This document shows, one piece after another, positions 8,139-18,469 of a stretch of 64,000 bases of DNA (position 1 is the stretch's first letter; every line of letters starts with the position of its first letter). The notes under the pieces were generated by a model that made no database searches, had not been told where the DNA came from, and saw nothing but the letters and a program-made list of their open reading frames with translations. The position numbers were made by a program, and so were the translations under genes. Where the stretch lies: assembly GCA_021890755.1 (NCBI GenBank), contig JAKKUQ010000001.1, positions 186,001-250,000 on the forward strand, written 5' to 3'. This DNA comes from Thermosediminibacteraceae bacterium. Its GTDB lineage: Bacteria; Bacillota; Thermosediminibacteria; Thermosediminibacterales; Thermosediminibacteraceae.

Positions 8139-9251
8139 TCAAAAAATCTCAAAGGGATCTCCCTCATCAAAAACCGCTACCAAAACCTCTTCGCCTAGAG
8201 TGGCCAACTCCTTTTTCAAATAATCGGCCAAAAAGTAAACAATTAACCTTTCCGTCGAGTAATGACCGGCATCTATTAATGCCATGCCAGCACTTCTTGC
8301 TTCCTCAGCCTCATGATATTTTATATCTCCGCTTATGTAAACGTCCGCACCGTAAAAAGCAGCTTTTGGGATAAGATTCCCTCCAGCTCCTCCGCATAAC
8401 GCAACTTTCGAAACTTTTTTAGTAAGCTCTCCTACTACTCGTAGCGAGTTCACTTCAAGTTTCTGCTTTATCACCTGGCATAATTCCTTTAAAGTTATGG
8501 GCTCCTTGAGATAACCTATACGACCCAGTCCAAAGGAATATCCTTTATTTTCCACAGGATACACGTCGTAAGCCACTTCTTCATAAGGGTGTACCTTGAA
8601 CATAGCGTTTAATATTTTTTTAACCTGTGATTCGGGGGCTATGGTTTCAATTCTTATCTCTTCCACTTTCTCTAACTTCCCTATCCCCCCTATAAAAGGG
8701 TTCGATCCCTCGAGAGGTCTGAAAGTACCTATGCCAGATACATTAAAGCTGCAGTGGCTATAATTCCCTATATGGCCTGCACCGGCATTCCCCATTGCGT
8801 CCCTTACAGCGTCTTCATACCCTTTTGGGACGTATACTACGATTTTTTTCAGCGGTTCCTCAAAAGTTTGTTCCAAAACCTCTACGTCCTCAAGATCCAG
8901 GCTCTTTGCTAAAAGATCGTTAACTCCGTTCGATGTCACATCCAGATTTGTATGAGCACAATAAACCGCTATATCATGCTTTATGGCATCGTAAATCATC
9001 CTGCCAAAAGATGAATCTCGCTTTATCGATTTTAAAGGTTTAAAAATAAATGGATGGTGCGAGATTATCATGTCCACGCCGTTTTTTATAGCATGATCAA
9101 TAATACCTGGTGTCACTGTCAAAGTGACAAGAATTTTTTCCACTTTTGCAGAATAATCTCCAATAATCAAGCCTACGTTATCCCATTCCAGAGCAAGTTT
9201 TCTAGGAGCAAGCCTTTCTATAATATTAATTACCGTCTGGCAGCTTGCCAT
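8139..9251 (-). CDS. Nif3-like dinuclear metal centre protein (YqfO type)
   Basis: NIF3/DUF34 family protein, about 370 aa, the long form with a PII-like insert domain in the middle. Metal-site motifs are visible: ISHHPFIFKPLK, AHTNLDVTSNGVND and, near the C-terminus, ISGDIKYHEAEEA and DAGHYSTE. Family members form hexameric toroids with two metals per subunit; the old name GTP cyclohydrolase type 2 homologue is doubtful and the real role is unsettled. It overlaps trmK by 26 bases, an arrangement conserved with Bacillus yqfN-yqfO. ATG at 9251 follows AGGAGG. Confidence 0.93.
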   Translation of the reverse strand: MASCQTVINIIERLAPRKLALEWDNVGLIIGDYSAKVEKILVTLTVTPGIIDHAIKNGVDMIISHHPFIFKPLKSIKRDSSFGRMIYDAIKHDIAVYCAHTNLDVTSNGVNDLLAKSLDLEDVEVLEQTFEEPLKKIVVYVPKGYEDAVRDAMGNAGAGHIGNYSHCSFNVSGIGTFRPLEGSNPFIGGIGKLEKVEEIRIETIAPESQVKKILNAMFKVHPYEEVAYDVYPVENKGYSFGLGRIGYLKEPITLKELCQVIKQKLEVNSLRVVGELTKKVSKVALCGGAGGNLIPKAAFYGADVYISGDIKYHEAEEARSAGMALIDAGHYSTERLIVYFLADYLKKELATLGEEVLVAVFDEGDPFEIF

Positions 9252-9933
9252 TTTTTAAAACCTCCTGCAATAATACTATCTCTTTTTTTATGGATTCTCT
9301 AGCCCCTGCGGCATACACACTATTTTTGCCTTCCAATTTCGTTAATTTGAGAAAAAGCTGGTTGATACGAGCTTTTAAGTAGCTTAAGACTTCCGGAGTT
9401 CTTTTTTTCTTCAGAACAGGACCTACAACTACGTCGACATCGCTAAAAGAAACCGGTTTTCCTTTTTTCGCCACCATTACTTCATAGAATCTATTTCCAC
9501 TAAAGACCACGTGCTCTTCTATAATGTTAAAGTGCTCCTCCAAGAGAGCTTTTCTCAATTTATGGAGGTTTTTCATGGGCTGAAGGATGATTGCAGAAAG
9601 AGTGTTTACGATATCAGGAGATTTCTCTATTATATTCCATATAGTTTCTCCCCCTAATCCGGCGATCACAGCTATTTCCACTTCGCCGGGCTTTATGGGG
9701 ACAAGGCCGTAGCCCAGCCGGACTTCGATAAATTCCTCCAATCCGACTCTTTTTACATTGTCCCTGGCTCTCGTCCAGGGTCCAATTCTCGCCTCAACGG
9801 CAATCACCTTGCTCGAAATCCTATTTTTAACCAAATAGATAGGTAGATATGCGTGATCAGTACCAACGTCTGCTACAGCACTCCCGGGAGGTACCAAATG
9901 AGCTATCGCCAACAACCTTTCGCTTAACTTCAT
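9226..9933 (-). CDS. trmK: tRNA (adenine-22-N1)-methyltransferase
   Basis: SAM-dependent enzyme that makes m1A22 in the D-loop of bacterial tRNAs (Bacillus YqfN/TrmK). The Rossmann motif VADVGTDHAYLPIYL is at about residue 20 and the motif AVIAGLGGETIWNI, with a following ILQPMKN, is typical of the family. The C-terminal part is the expected coiled-coil helix pair. ATG at 9933 (MKLSERLL) fits the site GGTGG; the in-frame GTG three codons before it is part of that site. It lies between rpoD and nif3, the normal Firmicute order. Confidence 0.93.
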   Translation of the reverse strand: MKLSERLLAIAHLVPPGSAVADVGTDHAYLPIYLVKNRISSKVIAVEARIGPWTRARDNVKRVGLEEFIEVRLGYGLVPIKPGEVEIAVIAGLGGETIWNIIEKSPDIVNTLSAIILQPMKNLHKLRKALLEEHFNIIEEHVVFSGNRFYEVMVAKKGKPVSFSDVDVVVGPVLKKKRTPEVLSYLKARINQLFLKLTKLEGKNSVYAAGARESIKKEIVLLQEVLKNGKLPDGN

Positions 9934-9948
9934 TTTTTCCACCTAGCA

Positions 9949-9971
9949 AAAAAGCGGGATTTTCCCGCTTT
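9949..9971 (-). terminator. Terminator after rpoD
   Basis: AAAAGCGGGAA and TTCCCGCTTTT form a compact hairpin starting at the rpoD stop codon and followed on the minus strand by T residues; it separates the rpoD operon from trmK. Confidence 0.8.
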
Positions 9972-11149
9972 TATTCAAGAAAGTCCTTCAATTTTTTACT
10001 TCTGCTCGGGTGGCGCAGTTTCCTCAAAGCCTTAGCTTCAATCTGCCGGATTCTCTCTCGAGTAACCCCGAAGACCTGCCCCACTTCTTCAAGGGTTCTG
10101 GGCTTACCATCATCAAGACCAAAACGCAACCTCAGCACTTTCTCCTCCCGCGGAGTTAAGGTTTCCAGGACATCTTCCAACTGTTCTCTCAGGAGCCTGT
10201 AAGCAGCTGCATCGGCTGGTGCTTGAGCTTCCTCGTCGGGTATAAAATCTCCGAGGTGGCTGTCTTCCTCTTCTCCTATTGGTGTTTCAAGTGAGACAGG
10301 TTCCTGGGCAATTTTCATTATCTCTCTTACTTTCTCTACCGGCATCTCCATTTCTTCCGCAATTTCTTCTGGCGTAGGATCCCTACCCAGTTCTTGCAGC
10401 AGCTGTCGCGAAACTCTAATCAGCTTATTAATAGTTTCTACCATGTGCACCGGAATCCTGATTGTCCTTGCCTGATCTGCGATGGCACGGGTTATGGCTT
10501 GTCTAATCCACCAGGTGGCATAGGTGCTGAACTTATATCCCTTCCGGTAGTCGAACTTCTCCACTGCTTTAATGAGACCCAAGTTTCCTTCTTGGATGAG
10601 GTCTAGGAATAACATACCTCGTCCCACGTATCTTTTTGCGATGCTCACTACCAACCTCAGATTAGCTTCTGCTAGACGCCTCTTTGCTTCTTTGTCTCCT
10701 TTCTCAATGCGCTTTGCTAATTCAATCTCTTCTTCGGGTGTGAGGAGCGGTATTTTGCCAATTTCTTTCAGGTACATTCTTACAGGATCGTCTATTGCCA
10801 CTCCCTCTGGAACTGAAAGGTCCAGCTCTTCTTCCGGAATATCCTCCAGTAAGGATTCGGGTATATCGTCGGGCTCGTTTATAATTTCTATCCCCATTTC
10901 CTCGAAAGATTCATAAATTTTATCTATTTGATCGGGATCCAGATCTTCAAATTCTGCGAGGGTATCCATTATTTCTTTGTAAGTTAAAACTCCTGTCTTC
11001 TTACCTTTTTCTATAAGCTCCTTTACCGCTCTCATCTTATCAGCCTTTTTATCCTTCTTTTTCTCTTGTTTGGATTTTTTTTCAGGCTCTTTATCATCTT
11101 CCTTTTCCATTTCGGCATTAGTCTTTTCAATTTCCTTCTCTTTCGCCAT
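9971..11149 (-). CDS. rpoD: RNA polymerase primary sigma factor SigA
   Basis: Housekeeping sigma factor, 392 aa. An acidic, lysine-rich N-terminal part is followed by region 1.1 (about 40-100), region 1.2/2 with [16 protein letters not shown] and [17 protein letters not shown], region 2.4 [15 protein letters not shown], region 3 and region 4.2 [18 protein letters not shown]. All core- and promoter-binding segments are present. The first base of its ATG is the last base of the dnaG TGA stop, so translation is coupled to primase as in the classic macromolecular synthesis operon. The site GGGGGGA precedes the start. Confidence 0.98.
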   Translation of the reverse strand: MAKEKEIEKTNAEMEKEDDKEPEKKSKQEKKKDKKADKMRAVKELIEKGKKTGVLTYKEIMDTLAEFEDLDPDQIDKIYESFEEMGIEIINEPDDIPESLLEDIPEEELDLSVPEGVAIDDPVRMYLKEIGKIPLLTPEEEIELAKRIEKGDKEAKRRLAEANLRLVVSIAKRYVGRGMLFLDLIQEGNLGLIKAVEKFDYRKGYKFSTYATWWIRQAITRAIADQARTIRIPVHMVETINKLIRVSRQLLQELGRDPTPEEIAEEMEMPVEKVREIMKIAQEPVSLETPIGEEEDSHLGDFIPDEEAQAPADAAAYRLLREQLEDVLETLTPREEKVLRLRFGLDDGKPRTLEEVGQVFGVTRERIRQIEAKALRKLRHPSRSKKLKDFLE

Positions 11150-12981
11150 CAGATTCCCCCCTTCCCAGAAACGTCTGTCTTCAATTGTTCCATTTCACAC
11201 CTTAGCTTGTGATAGGTATTCAGAAGGCTGAAAGCTTTTTTTACTTCACCGATTTTCTCCGCCTGGTGGATTTCGCTTCGGATTTTCTTTATGGCATATT
11301 TTAAATAATTTTCTTTTACCCTATTAATCAATGCATCTACCATCTCGCCATCTACCTTTTCTTTTTCCATAAGTATGTTTGCCAGTTCAGAAGCTGTTTC
11401 TTGATCATCTTCTAATTTCAGTAAGATGCTTTGAGGCGTGACAGCCTCGTTTTTTTGCGCCATTTCAATTATTATGGCGGCAATTTTCCTGTGCCTTGTG
11501 TCTACGAAGTTATCAGCTGCTAGTTTCCCCATGATTTTATCCCTAGCTTCGTCATCCTCTATCATCATTTTTAGAAGATTCCTTTCTGCCTCACAAAAAC
11601 CCGCAAGAACTTCTTTTCTTGTCAATTCTTTATTATTATCCCTTAATTGTCTATTTTTATACTTAAAGCCAATGTTTGGCATGGTTGTCTTATTTCGGAT
11701 TCTATTAATATCCTCGTAAAGAGCTTGTTTTGGAATATTTAACTCTTCGGAAAGCTTTTGCACATAAAGTTCTCTTTCCACTCCTTCTTCGATGTCTGCT
11801 ATAATAGAAACAGCTCTCTTTATAAATTTTAATTTTCCATCCCGGGTGCTCAAGTCAAGGCCATATTTCGCCAAATTTAGCTTATAATCGACAAAATAGC
11901 ACGCCGAGGTTATTAATTCTTCAAAAGCCTCTTTCCCCCTCGCTCGGACAAACTCATCGGGATCCTTACCTTGAGGCAAAGAAAGAACCTTCACTCGTAA
12001 GCCTTCTTGGGCTAGTATCCCAATCCCTCGAAGCGTAGCGGATTGTCCCGCCGTATCGGCATCATACGCGATAATAACCTCTTCTGCGTATCTCCTTAGA
12101 ATTTTTGCATGCTGTTCGGTCAGCGAAGTTCCTAGCGATGCCACAGTTTGTGTAAAGCCATGCTGGTGTAACGAGATACAATCCATGTATCCTTCGACAA
12201 GAATTACTCTTAGTTCTCCTTTCTTTATCATGTGCAGTCCATAAAGGTGTTCCCTTTTGTTAAAAACAGGGGTTTCAGGAGAATTAAGGTATTTGGGTTC
12301 CCCGTCGCCCAAAATTCGCCCTCCAAAACCTACAACACTTCCCGTTACATCTTTTATGGGGAAAATAACTCTATTTCTAAATCTATCATAATAGCCTTTC
12401 CCGGTGTTTTTTGAGACCACCAAGCCGGCCTTTAAAAGCGCATCCTCTCCTATCCCTTTCGAGCGCATGAATCTTATCAGTCCATCCCAATATGGCAATG
12501 CGTATCCTATGCAAAACTTCTCTATTGTTTCCGGCAGGATGCCCCGACTTGCCAGATATTCCCTCGCTTTCTTACCTTCCTGTGTTTGGAGAAGGTTGTA
12601 ATGATAGTATTCTGCTGCTAGCTTGTTAATTTCTAAAATTTCCCGCTTTAACTTGAAGGTTTCCGACACCTTTCCCCATCTTTCATCTTCCGGCAGCCTT
12701 ACACCTACTCTTTCTGCCAACCACCGCAAAGCTTCCGGGAAAGTCCAATTTTCCTTTTTCATTAGAAAGGTAAAGATATCCCCGCCGACTCCACAGCCAA
12801 AGCAGTAAAAAAGTTGTTTTTTCGGATTTATGGTAAATGAAGGTGTTTTCTCCGAATGAAAAGGGCACAGCCCCACATAATTTTCGCCGCGTTTTTTCAG
12901 CGAAACATAATCAGACACAATTTCTACAATATCTGCCCTGTTTTGAACTTCCGTTATTAGTTCCTCTGGATAGAGGCCCAT
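11149..12981 (-). CDS. dnaG: DNA primase
   Basis: Makes RNA primers at the replication fork. The N-terminal CHC2 zinc finger has ligands C39, H42, C60 and C63; the TOPRIM domain shows VILVEGYMD and [12 protein letters not shown]; the C-terminal DnaB-interacting helical domain covers the last 150 residues or so. About 610 aa, normal. ATG at 12981 (MGLYPEE) is chosen because AGGCAGG lies 7 bases upstream; a GTG three codons earlier is less likely. Followed directly by rpoD with overlapping stop and start. Confidence 0.97.
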   Translation of the reverse strand: MGLYPEELITEVQNRADIVEIVSDYVSLKKRGENYVGLCPFHSEKTPSFTINPKKQLFYCFGCGVGGDIFTFLMKKENWTFPEALRWLAERVGVRLPEDERWGKVSETFKLKREILEINKLAAEYYHYNLLQTQEGKKAREYLASRGILPETIEKFCIGYALPYWDGLIRFMRSKGIGEDALLKAGLVVSKNTGKGYYDRFRNRVIFPIKDVTGSVVGFGGRILGDGEPKYLNSPETPVFNKREHLYGLHMIKKGELRVILVEGYMDCISLHQHGFTQTVASLGTSLTEQHAKILRRYAEEVIIAYDADTAGQSATLRGIGILAQEGLRVKVLSLPQGKDPDEFVRARGKEAFEELITSACYFVDYKLNLAKYGLDLSTRDGKLKFIKRAVSIIADIEEGVERELYVQKLSEELNIPKQALYEDINRIRNKTTMPNIGFKYKNRQLRDNNKELTRKEVLAGFCEAERNLLKMMIEDDEARDKIMGKLAADNFVDTRHRKIAAIIIEMAQKNEAVTPQSILLKLEDDQETASELANILMEKEKVDGEMVDALINRVKENYLKYAIKKIRSEIHQAEKIGEVKKAFSLLNTYHKLRCEMEQLKTDVSGKGGI

Positions 12982-13161
12982 CGTGCCCACCTGCCTAATT
13001 CAAAAAAAATCTCCCCCTATCGCTTCTTGCCAAATAACTTGGGGCAGACCTGGTAAGAATCAATTAAATAAAAAATAATGTATGCTTAACTTCCGCATAA
13101 ATGTTTATTCTACATTAACAGCAGATATTCCTTCTTTTTAACTAAAAATTAATTCTCTCAT

Positions 13162-14172
13162 TTATTTACTAGTATTTATAGGCCAGGACGAAGGCACAAA
13201 AATTTCCCTGAATTTATGAATCGCAAAACTGTCTGTCATTCCTGCAATGTAATCGCAAACTCCCCTTTCTATCCCCTCTTTTTCGGCAATTTTCACAAAC
13301 TCCTCCGGCATAGAATTCAAATTTTTTGAAAAGTATTCAAACATTAACTCCAACATTTTTTGCGCTTTGACCTCTTGTGATTTAGCGCTGGATCCGATGT
13401 AAACCCTTTCGAACAAGAAATTTCTGAGTTCCACTGTTGCCGAATATACCTCTTCACTCATTCGTACAAAAGGCTTATCGAAACTTTCCTTAATAATATC
13501 CTTTATCATAGTATCTATGCGTACTGCATGGCTATTCCCGAGGATTTTTATGGGACCTTTCGGTAGATCCGCTTCTTTAAGTATCCCTGCCCTGATAGCG
13601 TCGTCTATGTCATGATTTATATAGGCTATCCAATCAGCTATCTTTACAACCTGGCCTTCTAATGTCGCAGGATTACCCCGGGTGTTATGGTTACGGATGC
13701 CATCTCTCACTTCCCACGTCAAGTTCAGTCCTGTCCCGCGCTCAAGGACATCCACAACTCTGAGACTCTGCTCTTCGTGCCTGAAGCCTTCCTTCATAAG
13801 CCTATTCAGCACCACTTCTCCTGAATGGCCAAAAGGGGTGTGGCCAAGATCATGCCCCAATGCTATGGCCTCCGTGAGGTCCTCATTGAGCCTTAGCGCC
13901 CGCGCTATTGTTCTTGCTATTTGAGCAACTTCCAGAGTATGGGTTAATCGTGTTCTATAATGATCTCCTTCTGGAGATATGAAAACCTGAGTCTTGTGTT
14001 TCATTCGCCTGAAAGCCTTCGAGTGAAGAATTCGGTCCCTATCCCTTTGAAATTCAGTTCTAATTTCGCACTTTTCTTCAGGAATTTTCCGGCCCTTTGA
14101 TTTACTGCTTAGCATTGCGTAAGGGGAAAGCGTTTTCTTTTCCAGCTCTTCTGTCATTTCCCTGATATTCAT
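13162..14172 (-). CDS. dgt: dGTPase-like HD-domain phosphohydrolase
   Basis: Deoxyguanosinetriphosphate triphosphohydrolase-like protein. The HD-domain metal residues are present: [16 protein letters not shown] and [16 protein letters not shown], followed by [15 protein letters not shown]. At 336 aa it is the short group (dgt-like) whose members hydrolyse dNTPs to nucleoside and triphosphate and may act in dNTP balance. ATG at 14172 follows GGAGGG at 8 bases; a TTG two codons upstream is too close to the site. It sits between ppdK and dnaG, common in Clostridia. Confidence 0.93.
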   Translation of the reverse strand: MNIREMTEELEKKTLSPYAMLSSKSKGRKIPEEKCEIRTEFQRDRDRILHSKAFRRMKHKTQVFISPEGDHYRTRLTHTLEVAQIARTIARALRLNEDLTEAIALGHDLGHTPFGHSGEVVLNRLMKEGFRHEEQSLRVVDVLERGTGLNLTWEVRDGIRNHNTRGNPATLEGQVVKIADWIAYINHDIDDAIRAGILKEADLPKGPIKILGNSHAVRIDTMIKDIIKESFDKPFVRMSEEVYSATVELRNFLFERVYIGSSAKSQEVKAQKMLELMFEYFSKNLNSMPEEFVKIAEKEGIERGVCDYIAGMTDSFAIHKFREIFVPSSWPINTSK

Positions 14173-14231
14173 ATACAACGCCCTCCATTGAAATTTAAAA
14201 AATTATCTAACCTTTATTATAAAACAAAAAA

Positions 14232-14252
14232 AGAGAGGCTTGATAGCCTCTC
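14232..14252 (-). terminator. Terminator after ppdK
   Basis: AGAGAGGCT, TGA and AGCCTCTCT form a 9-base-pair stem abutting the ppdK stop; on the minus strand it is followed by TTTTTTTG. Confidence 0.85.
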
Positions 14253-16898
14253 TTAGCAGTTCTTCTTTTCCTTAAGCGTCGCGTGGGCCGCTGCAAGTCT
14301 CGCTATAGGAACCCGGTAAGGTGAACAGCTCACATAATCCAGTCCTATCTCATGGCAGAATTCTATAGAACTTGGTTCTCCTCCGTGTTCACCGCATATA
14401 CCTACGGTAAGCTTTTCTTTTACGTTTCTAGCCAAGCTTACGGCAGTCTTCATGAGAGATCCTACGCCTTTCCGGTCAAGGACTATAAAGGGATTTTCAG
14501 GCAGGATCTTCTTATCTACATATTCCGGCAGAAATTTGGCTTCTGCGTCATCGCGGCTAAATCCGTAAGTAGTTTGCGTAAGGTCATTGGTTCCGAAGGA
14601 GAAAAAGTCAGCGTATTCGGCTATTTCATCGGCTGTTACACATGCTCTTGGTATTTCGATCATCGTGCCAATGCTGTACTCAACCTTTACTCCCTCTTCG
14701 CTTATCACCTGAGAAGCGATATTTTCTACCAGTTCTCTCAGTAGTTTTAATTCGTTGACATTGCTGACCAACGGAATTTCTACTTCTGGTATTGTCCTAA
14801 TACCCTTTTTGGCTAAATTGCATGCTGCTTGGAAAATAGCTCTGACCTGCATTTCGTAAATTTCTGGATACAATATTCCAAGCCTGCACCCTCTTAAACC
14901 AAGCATCGGATTGAACTCCTTGAGCGCCTTTACCCTTTTTAGCATTTCCTGCTTTTTCTCAAGATTTTCCATGTCGCCTTTTGCTTTAAGTTCTGCAATT
15001 TCCTCTTTAAGTTCGTCCTCATCCGGCAGGAATTCATGAAGTGGAGGATCCAGAAGTCTTATCGTCACCGGCAGATCCTGCATTGCCTCAAGAATACCTT
15101 CAAAATCTTGCCGTTGGAAATCCAAAAGTTTAGCTAAAGCTTTTTCCCTTTCTTCTCTCGTCTCAGCCATAATCATTTCCTGAACCACAGGCAGGCGGTC
15201 CTGTCCCATGAACATATGCTCAGTTCTGCAAAGGCCAATGCCTTCAGCGCCAAAGTCTCTCGCGAGTTTTGCATCTTGCGGTGTGTCAGCGTTGGCTCTG
15301 ACGGAAAGCTTCCTAAATTCATCAGCCCATTGCAAAAGCTCTCTGAATTCCGGGGAAAGCTCGGGGTCGATTAGAGGCACTTTACCGAGTATTACCTGCC
15401 CTGTAGAACCATCGATTGAAATTATATCGCCCTTTTTCACTACCAGACCTGCAACCCTGAACTCCTCATTTTCGTAATCGATTGAAATAGCTTCACAACC
15501 GCATACGCAAGGTTTGCCCATGCCTCTTGCTACTACAGCCGCATGACTGGTCATGCCTCCGCGGCTTGTCAATACCCCTTGTGCCATTACAATGCCGTGG
15601 ATGTCATCGGGAGTGGTTTCCGTCCTAACCAGGATTACGTTTTCACCCTGCTGACCTAAGGTTTCAGCTTCATCAGGTGAAAAGACCACGTGACCCCACG
15701 CTGCTCCTGGTGAAGCCGGCAGTCCTTTTGCAATCACCTCTATTTCAGCTTCGGGATCTATCCTCCGGTGCAGCAGCGAAACCACATGTTCAGGCGATAC
15801 CCTGAGTATCGCTTCCTCCTTAGTAATCAGCCCTTCTTTCACCATATCCACGGCTATTTTAACAGCCGCTGCTGCAGTTCTCTTCCCGCTGCGGGTTTGC
15901 AGTATGTAGAGTTTACCTTTTTCAACAGTAAATTCTATATCCTGCATATCCTTATAATGCTTTTCCAAAAGGTTGCACACATCTACTAACTGGCGGTAAA
16001 CGTCAGGCATGAGGCTTTCTAATTGCTTTATATTTTGAGGCGTCCTGATTCCTGCTACTACATCTTCTCCCTGGGCGTTGAGCAAAAACTCCCCATAAAT
16101 TGCCTTTTCCCCGGTAGAGGGATTTCTCGTAAATGCTACGCCAGTCCCTGAGTCTTCTCCCATATTACCAAAGACCATGGTCTGGACGTTTACAGCGGTT
16201 CCCAGGTCATCTGGTATTTTGTTTATCTTTCTGTAAACAATAGCCCTTTGGTTGTTCCAAGAGCGAAATACAGCTTCGATCGCCATCACAAGCTGCTCTC
16301 TGGGATCCTGCGGGAACTGCCTACCTGTATGCTCCTCTACCAACCCTTTATAATTTTTTATAACCTCCTGCCAGTCTTCAGCAGTCAATTCGGTATCGTA
16401 GGTAACGCCTCTTTTTTCCTTTACCGTGCTTATGATATGCTCGAACTTTTCGTGTTCAACGTTGAGCACCACATCTCCGAACATCTGTATAAACCTTCGG
16501 TAACAATCATAGGCAAAACGTTTATTGTTCGTGGAACGTGCAAGGCCCTCCACAGTTATATCGTTCAGCCCTAGATTAAGGATCGTATCCATCATACCTG
16601 GCATTGAAATTGGTGCTCCGGACCTTACGGAGACCAAAAGCGGATTATCGGGGCTTCCAAACTTCTTGCCAGTCATTTCCTCAAGATCCTCGAGGGCATC
16701 GAACACCTGTTGAAGGATTTCTTCTGCTATTTTTTTCCCCTCTTCGTAGTATCTCGTGCACGCCTCGGTTGTCACAGTAAATCCCGGCGGCACTGGCAAG
16801 CCTATATGCATCATTTCCGCAAGATTTGCGCCCTTGCCCCCTAGCAGATTTTTCATTGAAGCGCTTCCTTCATTAAATTTAAAAACGTACTTTTTCAT
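14253..16898 (-). CDS. ppdK: Pyruvate, phosphate dikinase
   Basis: Interconverts pyruvate + ATP + phosphate and PEP + AMP + pyrophosphate. Order of domains: N-terminal ATP-grasp (GGKGANLAEM start, residues 1-340), swivelling phosphohistidine domain with the catalytic His in SRGGMTSHAAVVARGMGKPC (near 455), and the C-terminal PEP/pyruvate TIM barrel ending with GICGEHGGEPSSI. 881 aa, full length. The threonine next to the catalytic histidine is the residue phosphorylated by the regulator encoded 2 bases upstream. ATG at 16898 follows AAAGGAG. The ccpN-regulator-ppdK order suggests transcription from one promoter. Confidence 0.97.
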   Translation of the reverse strand: MKKYVFKFNEGSASMKNLLGGKGANLAEMMHIGLPVPPGFTVTTEACTRYYEEGKKIAEEILQQVFDALEDLEEMTGKKFGSPDNPLLVSVRSGAPISMPGMMDTILNLGLNDITVEGLARSTNNKRFAYDCYRRFIQMFGDVVLNVEHEKFEHIISTVKEKRGVTYDTELTAEDWQEVIKNYKGLVEEHTGRQFPQDPREQLVMAIEAVFRSWNNQRAIVYRKINKIPDDLGTAVNVQTMVFGNMGEDSGTGVAFTRNPSTGEKAIYGEFLLNAQGEDVVAGIRTPQNIKQLESLMPDVYRQLVDVCNLLEKHYKDMQDIEFTVEKGKLYILQTRSGKRTAAAAVKIAVDMVKEGLITKEEAILRVSPEHVVSLLHRRIDPEAEIEVIAKGLPASPGAAWGHVVFSPDEAETLGQQGENVILVRTETTPDDIHGIVMAQGVLTSRGGMTSHAAVVARGMGKPCVCGCEAISIDYENEEFRVAGLVVKKGDIISIDGSTGQVILGKVPLIDPELSPEFRELLQWADEFRKLSVRANADTPQDAKLARDFGAEGIGLCRTEHMFMGQDRLPVVQEMIMAETREEREKALAKLLDFQRQDFEGILEAMQDLPVTIRLLDPPLHEFLPDEDELKEEIAELKAKGDMENLEKKQEMLKRVKALKEFNPMLGLRGCRLGILYPEIYEMQVRAIFQAACNLAKKGIRTIPEVEIPLVSNVNELKLLRELVENIASQVISEEGVKVEYSIGTMIEIPRACVTADEIAEYADFFSFGTNDLTQTTYGFSRDDAEAKFLPEYVDKKILPENPFIVLDRKGVGSLMKTAVSLARNVKEKLTVGICGEHGGEPSSIEFCHEIGLDYVSCSPYRVPIARLAAAHATLKEKKNC

Positions 16899-16900
16899 AA

Positions 16901-17719
16901 CTATTCTCCTTTCCCTATAAGTTCCATTATTCGGGCGGCAACTTCTTCCACCGCCTTATTTGAAACATCAATCTTATGACATCCAATTTTTTTCATTATA
17001 TTATCGGCATATTCTAGTTCCTTCGTGATCCTTTCCATTGTTGCATAAGTTGCATCACCATTTAATCCTAGAGCCTTTAATCTCTCCTGGCGAATTTTAT
17101 AAAGGATTTCAGGGCTAATCGTAAGACCTACTATATTCTTTGGAGGTATTTGAAATAACTCTTCAGGAGGGGCGACCTCGGGAACAAGTGGTAAATTTGC
17201 CACTTTAAGCCTCTTGTGGGCAAGATACATAGCAAGTGGGGTTTTCGAGGTCCTTGAGACTCCTATCAGCACAACATCTGCTTTAGCAAGCCCCCTCGGA
17301 TCCTTACCATCGTCGCATTTTACAGCAAATTCTATCGCCTCAATTTTTTTGAAATAATCCTCATCAACCTTCCTTACGAGGCCGGGCTCAAGTTTCGGCT
17401 TTATATTGGTAATTTTAGAAACAATATCAATCATGGGTCCCATTATGTCTAGAATAGGGATATTATGTACCTTGGCTAGCTCAACCAGTTTTTTTCGAAC
17501 CTCAGGCAGCACCATAGTACAGACAATTGCACAATTTTCTAACCTCTTTGCTTCTTCGATCACTTCCATAACATCCTCTTCATCGGTTACATAAGGGTAT
17601 TTTCTAATCTCGACATGTCCGGAATTGAACTGCACTGTAGCGGCTCTGGCAACCAATTCCGCTGTCTCTCCAATTGAATCTGATACGGCAAAAATAATAG
17701 GTCCTTGAGCTCTTACTAT
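16901..17719 (-). CDS. PPDK regulatory kinase/phosphorylase (DUF299, YqfL-type), apparent ATA start
   Basis: Bifunctional enzyme that phosphorylates PPDK on threonine with ADP and removes it with phosphate (family known from plants and bacteria; Bacillus YqfL). Seen: FAVSDSIGETAELVARAA at the N-terminus, the P-loop-like GVSRTSKTPLAMYLAHKRLK, and VDEDYFKKIEAIEFAVKCDD. Start: a long frame reaches a TTG at 17749, but that codon has no ribosome site and overlaps ccpN. A strong AAGGGGGGA lies inside it, followed after 6 bases by ATA at 17719. Starting there gives 272 aa, near the 270 aa of YqfL. The ATA start is inferred, not proven. Confidence 0.9.
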   Translation of the reverse strand: MVRAQGPIIFAVSDSIGETAELVARAATVQFNSGHVEIRKYPYVTDEEDVMEVIEEAKRLENCAIVCTMVLPEVRKKLVELAKVHNIPILDIMGPMIDIVSKITNIKPKLEPGLVRKVDEDYFKKIEAIEFAVKCDDGKDPRGLAKADVVLIGVSRTSKTPLAMYLAHKRLKVANLPLVPEVAPPEELFQIPPKNIVGLTISPEILYKIRQERLKALGLNGDATYATMERITKELEYADNIMKKIGCHKIDVSNKAVEEVAARIMELIGKGE

Positions 17720-17735
17720 TTTAAATCCCCCCTTT

Positions 17736-18368
17736 TTAATCTTTTCCAAGTTCTACAAAAAGCTTGGTTATCGTAGTCTTGGTGACCTTTCCAACTACTT
17801 CGTATTTTATCTTGCCATCGATTTCCTTGGGTTTTATGACGGGCAGAGCATCTACCTGATGTTCCACAATTTTTCTGGCCGCATCATAGGCGCTTTCCTC
17901 CATGGTAACCGTAACCAGGTTCGGCATCCTGGTCATTACCACACTCACGGGTACCTGCTTTATGTCTGCATTTCCTATTGCTATTTTGAGCAGGTCTTTT
18001 CGTGAGACTACACCGCACAGGCTGCCATCTTCCTGGACAACAAAAAGGGTTCCGACGTCTTCCAAAAAAAGGGTCACTATTGCATCATATACAGACGTCT
18101 CTTCTTTTATTACTACAGGCACCGCCTTAATCTCGCTGACCTTTATGCTTCTTACTTTTTCGGCCAGTAGGCTCTTGTTATTCTTGCCTGCATAAAAATA
18201 ACCCACACGAGGCCGTGCTTCGAGAATTCCTGCCATGGTAAGTATCGAAAGGTCTGGTCTTAAAGCAGCTCGTGTAATATTTAGCTTTGCTGCAATTTCT
18301 TCACTGGTTATGGGTTCGTGCTTTTTTACGATATCGACTATCAACATTTGTCTTGGTGTTAACTCTAT
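17736..18368 (-). CDS. ccpN: CcpN-type transcription repressor (HTH plus CBS), apparent ATA start
   Basis: Repressor of gluconeogenic genes in Bacillus. A winged-helix domain (residues 1-60, SEEIAAKLNITRAALRPDLS) is followed by two CBS domains (VYDAIVTLFLEDVGTLFVV and DAARKIVEHQVDALPVI). The frame is open to an ATG at 18392 and further, but neither has a ribosome site. Instead GGGAGGGAGGA lies within that stretch and the codon at correct distance (8 bases) is ATA at 18368, giving (M)ELTPRQMLIV, 210 aa against 212 in B. subtilis, whose protein also begins just before IEL. It lies upstream of the PPDK regulator and ppdK, so it probably controls them. Confidence 0.88.
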   Translation of the reverse strand: MELTPRQMLIVDIVKKHEPITSEEIAAKLNITRAALRPDLSILTMAGILEARPRVGYFYAGKNNKSLLAEKVRSIKVSEIKAVPVVIKEETSVYDAIVTLFLEDVGTLFVVQEDGSLCGVVSRKDLLKIAIGNADIKQVPVSVVMTRMPNLVTVTMEESAYDAARKIVEHQVDALPVIKPKEIDGKIKYEVVGKVTKTTITKLFVELGKD

Positions 18369-18469
18369 TTGTCCTCCCTCCCTTCGGTACATAACGTAAA
18401 AAAAGTAAGGCAATTTCGTCCTATCAGTTAATTAATATACCACACTAGCTCAAAAATGTATATGGTCAT

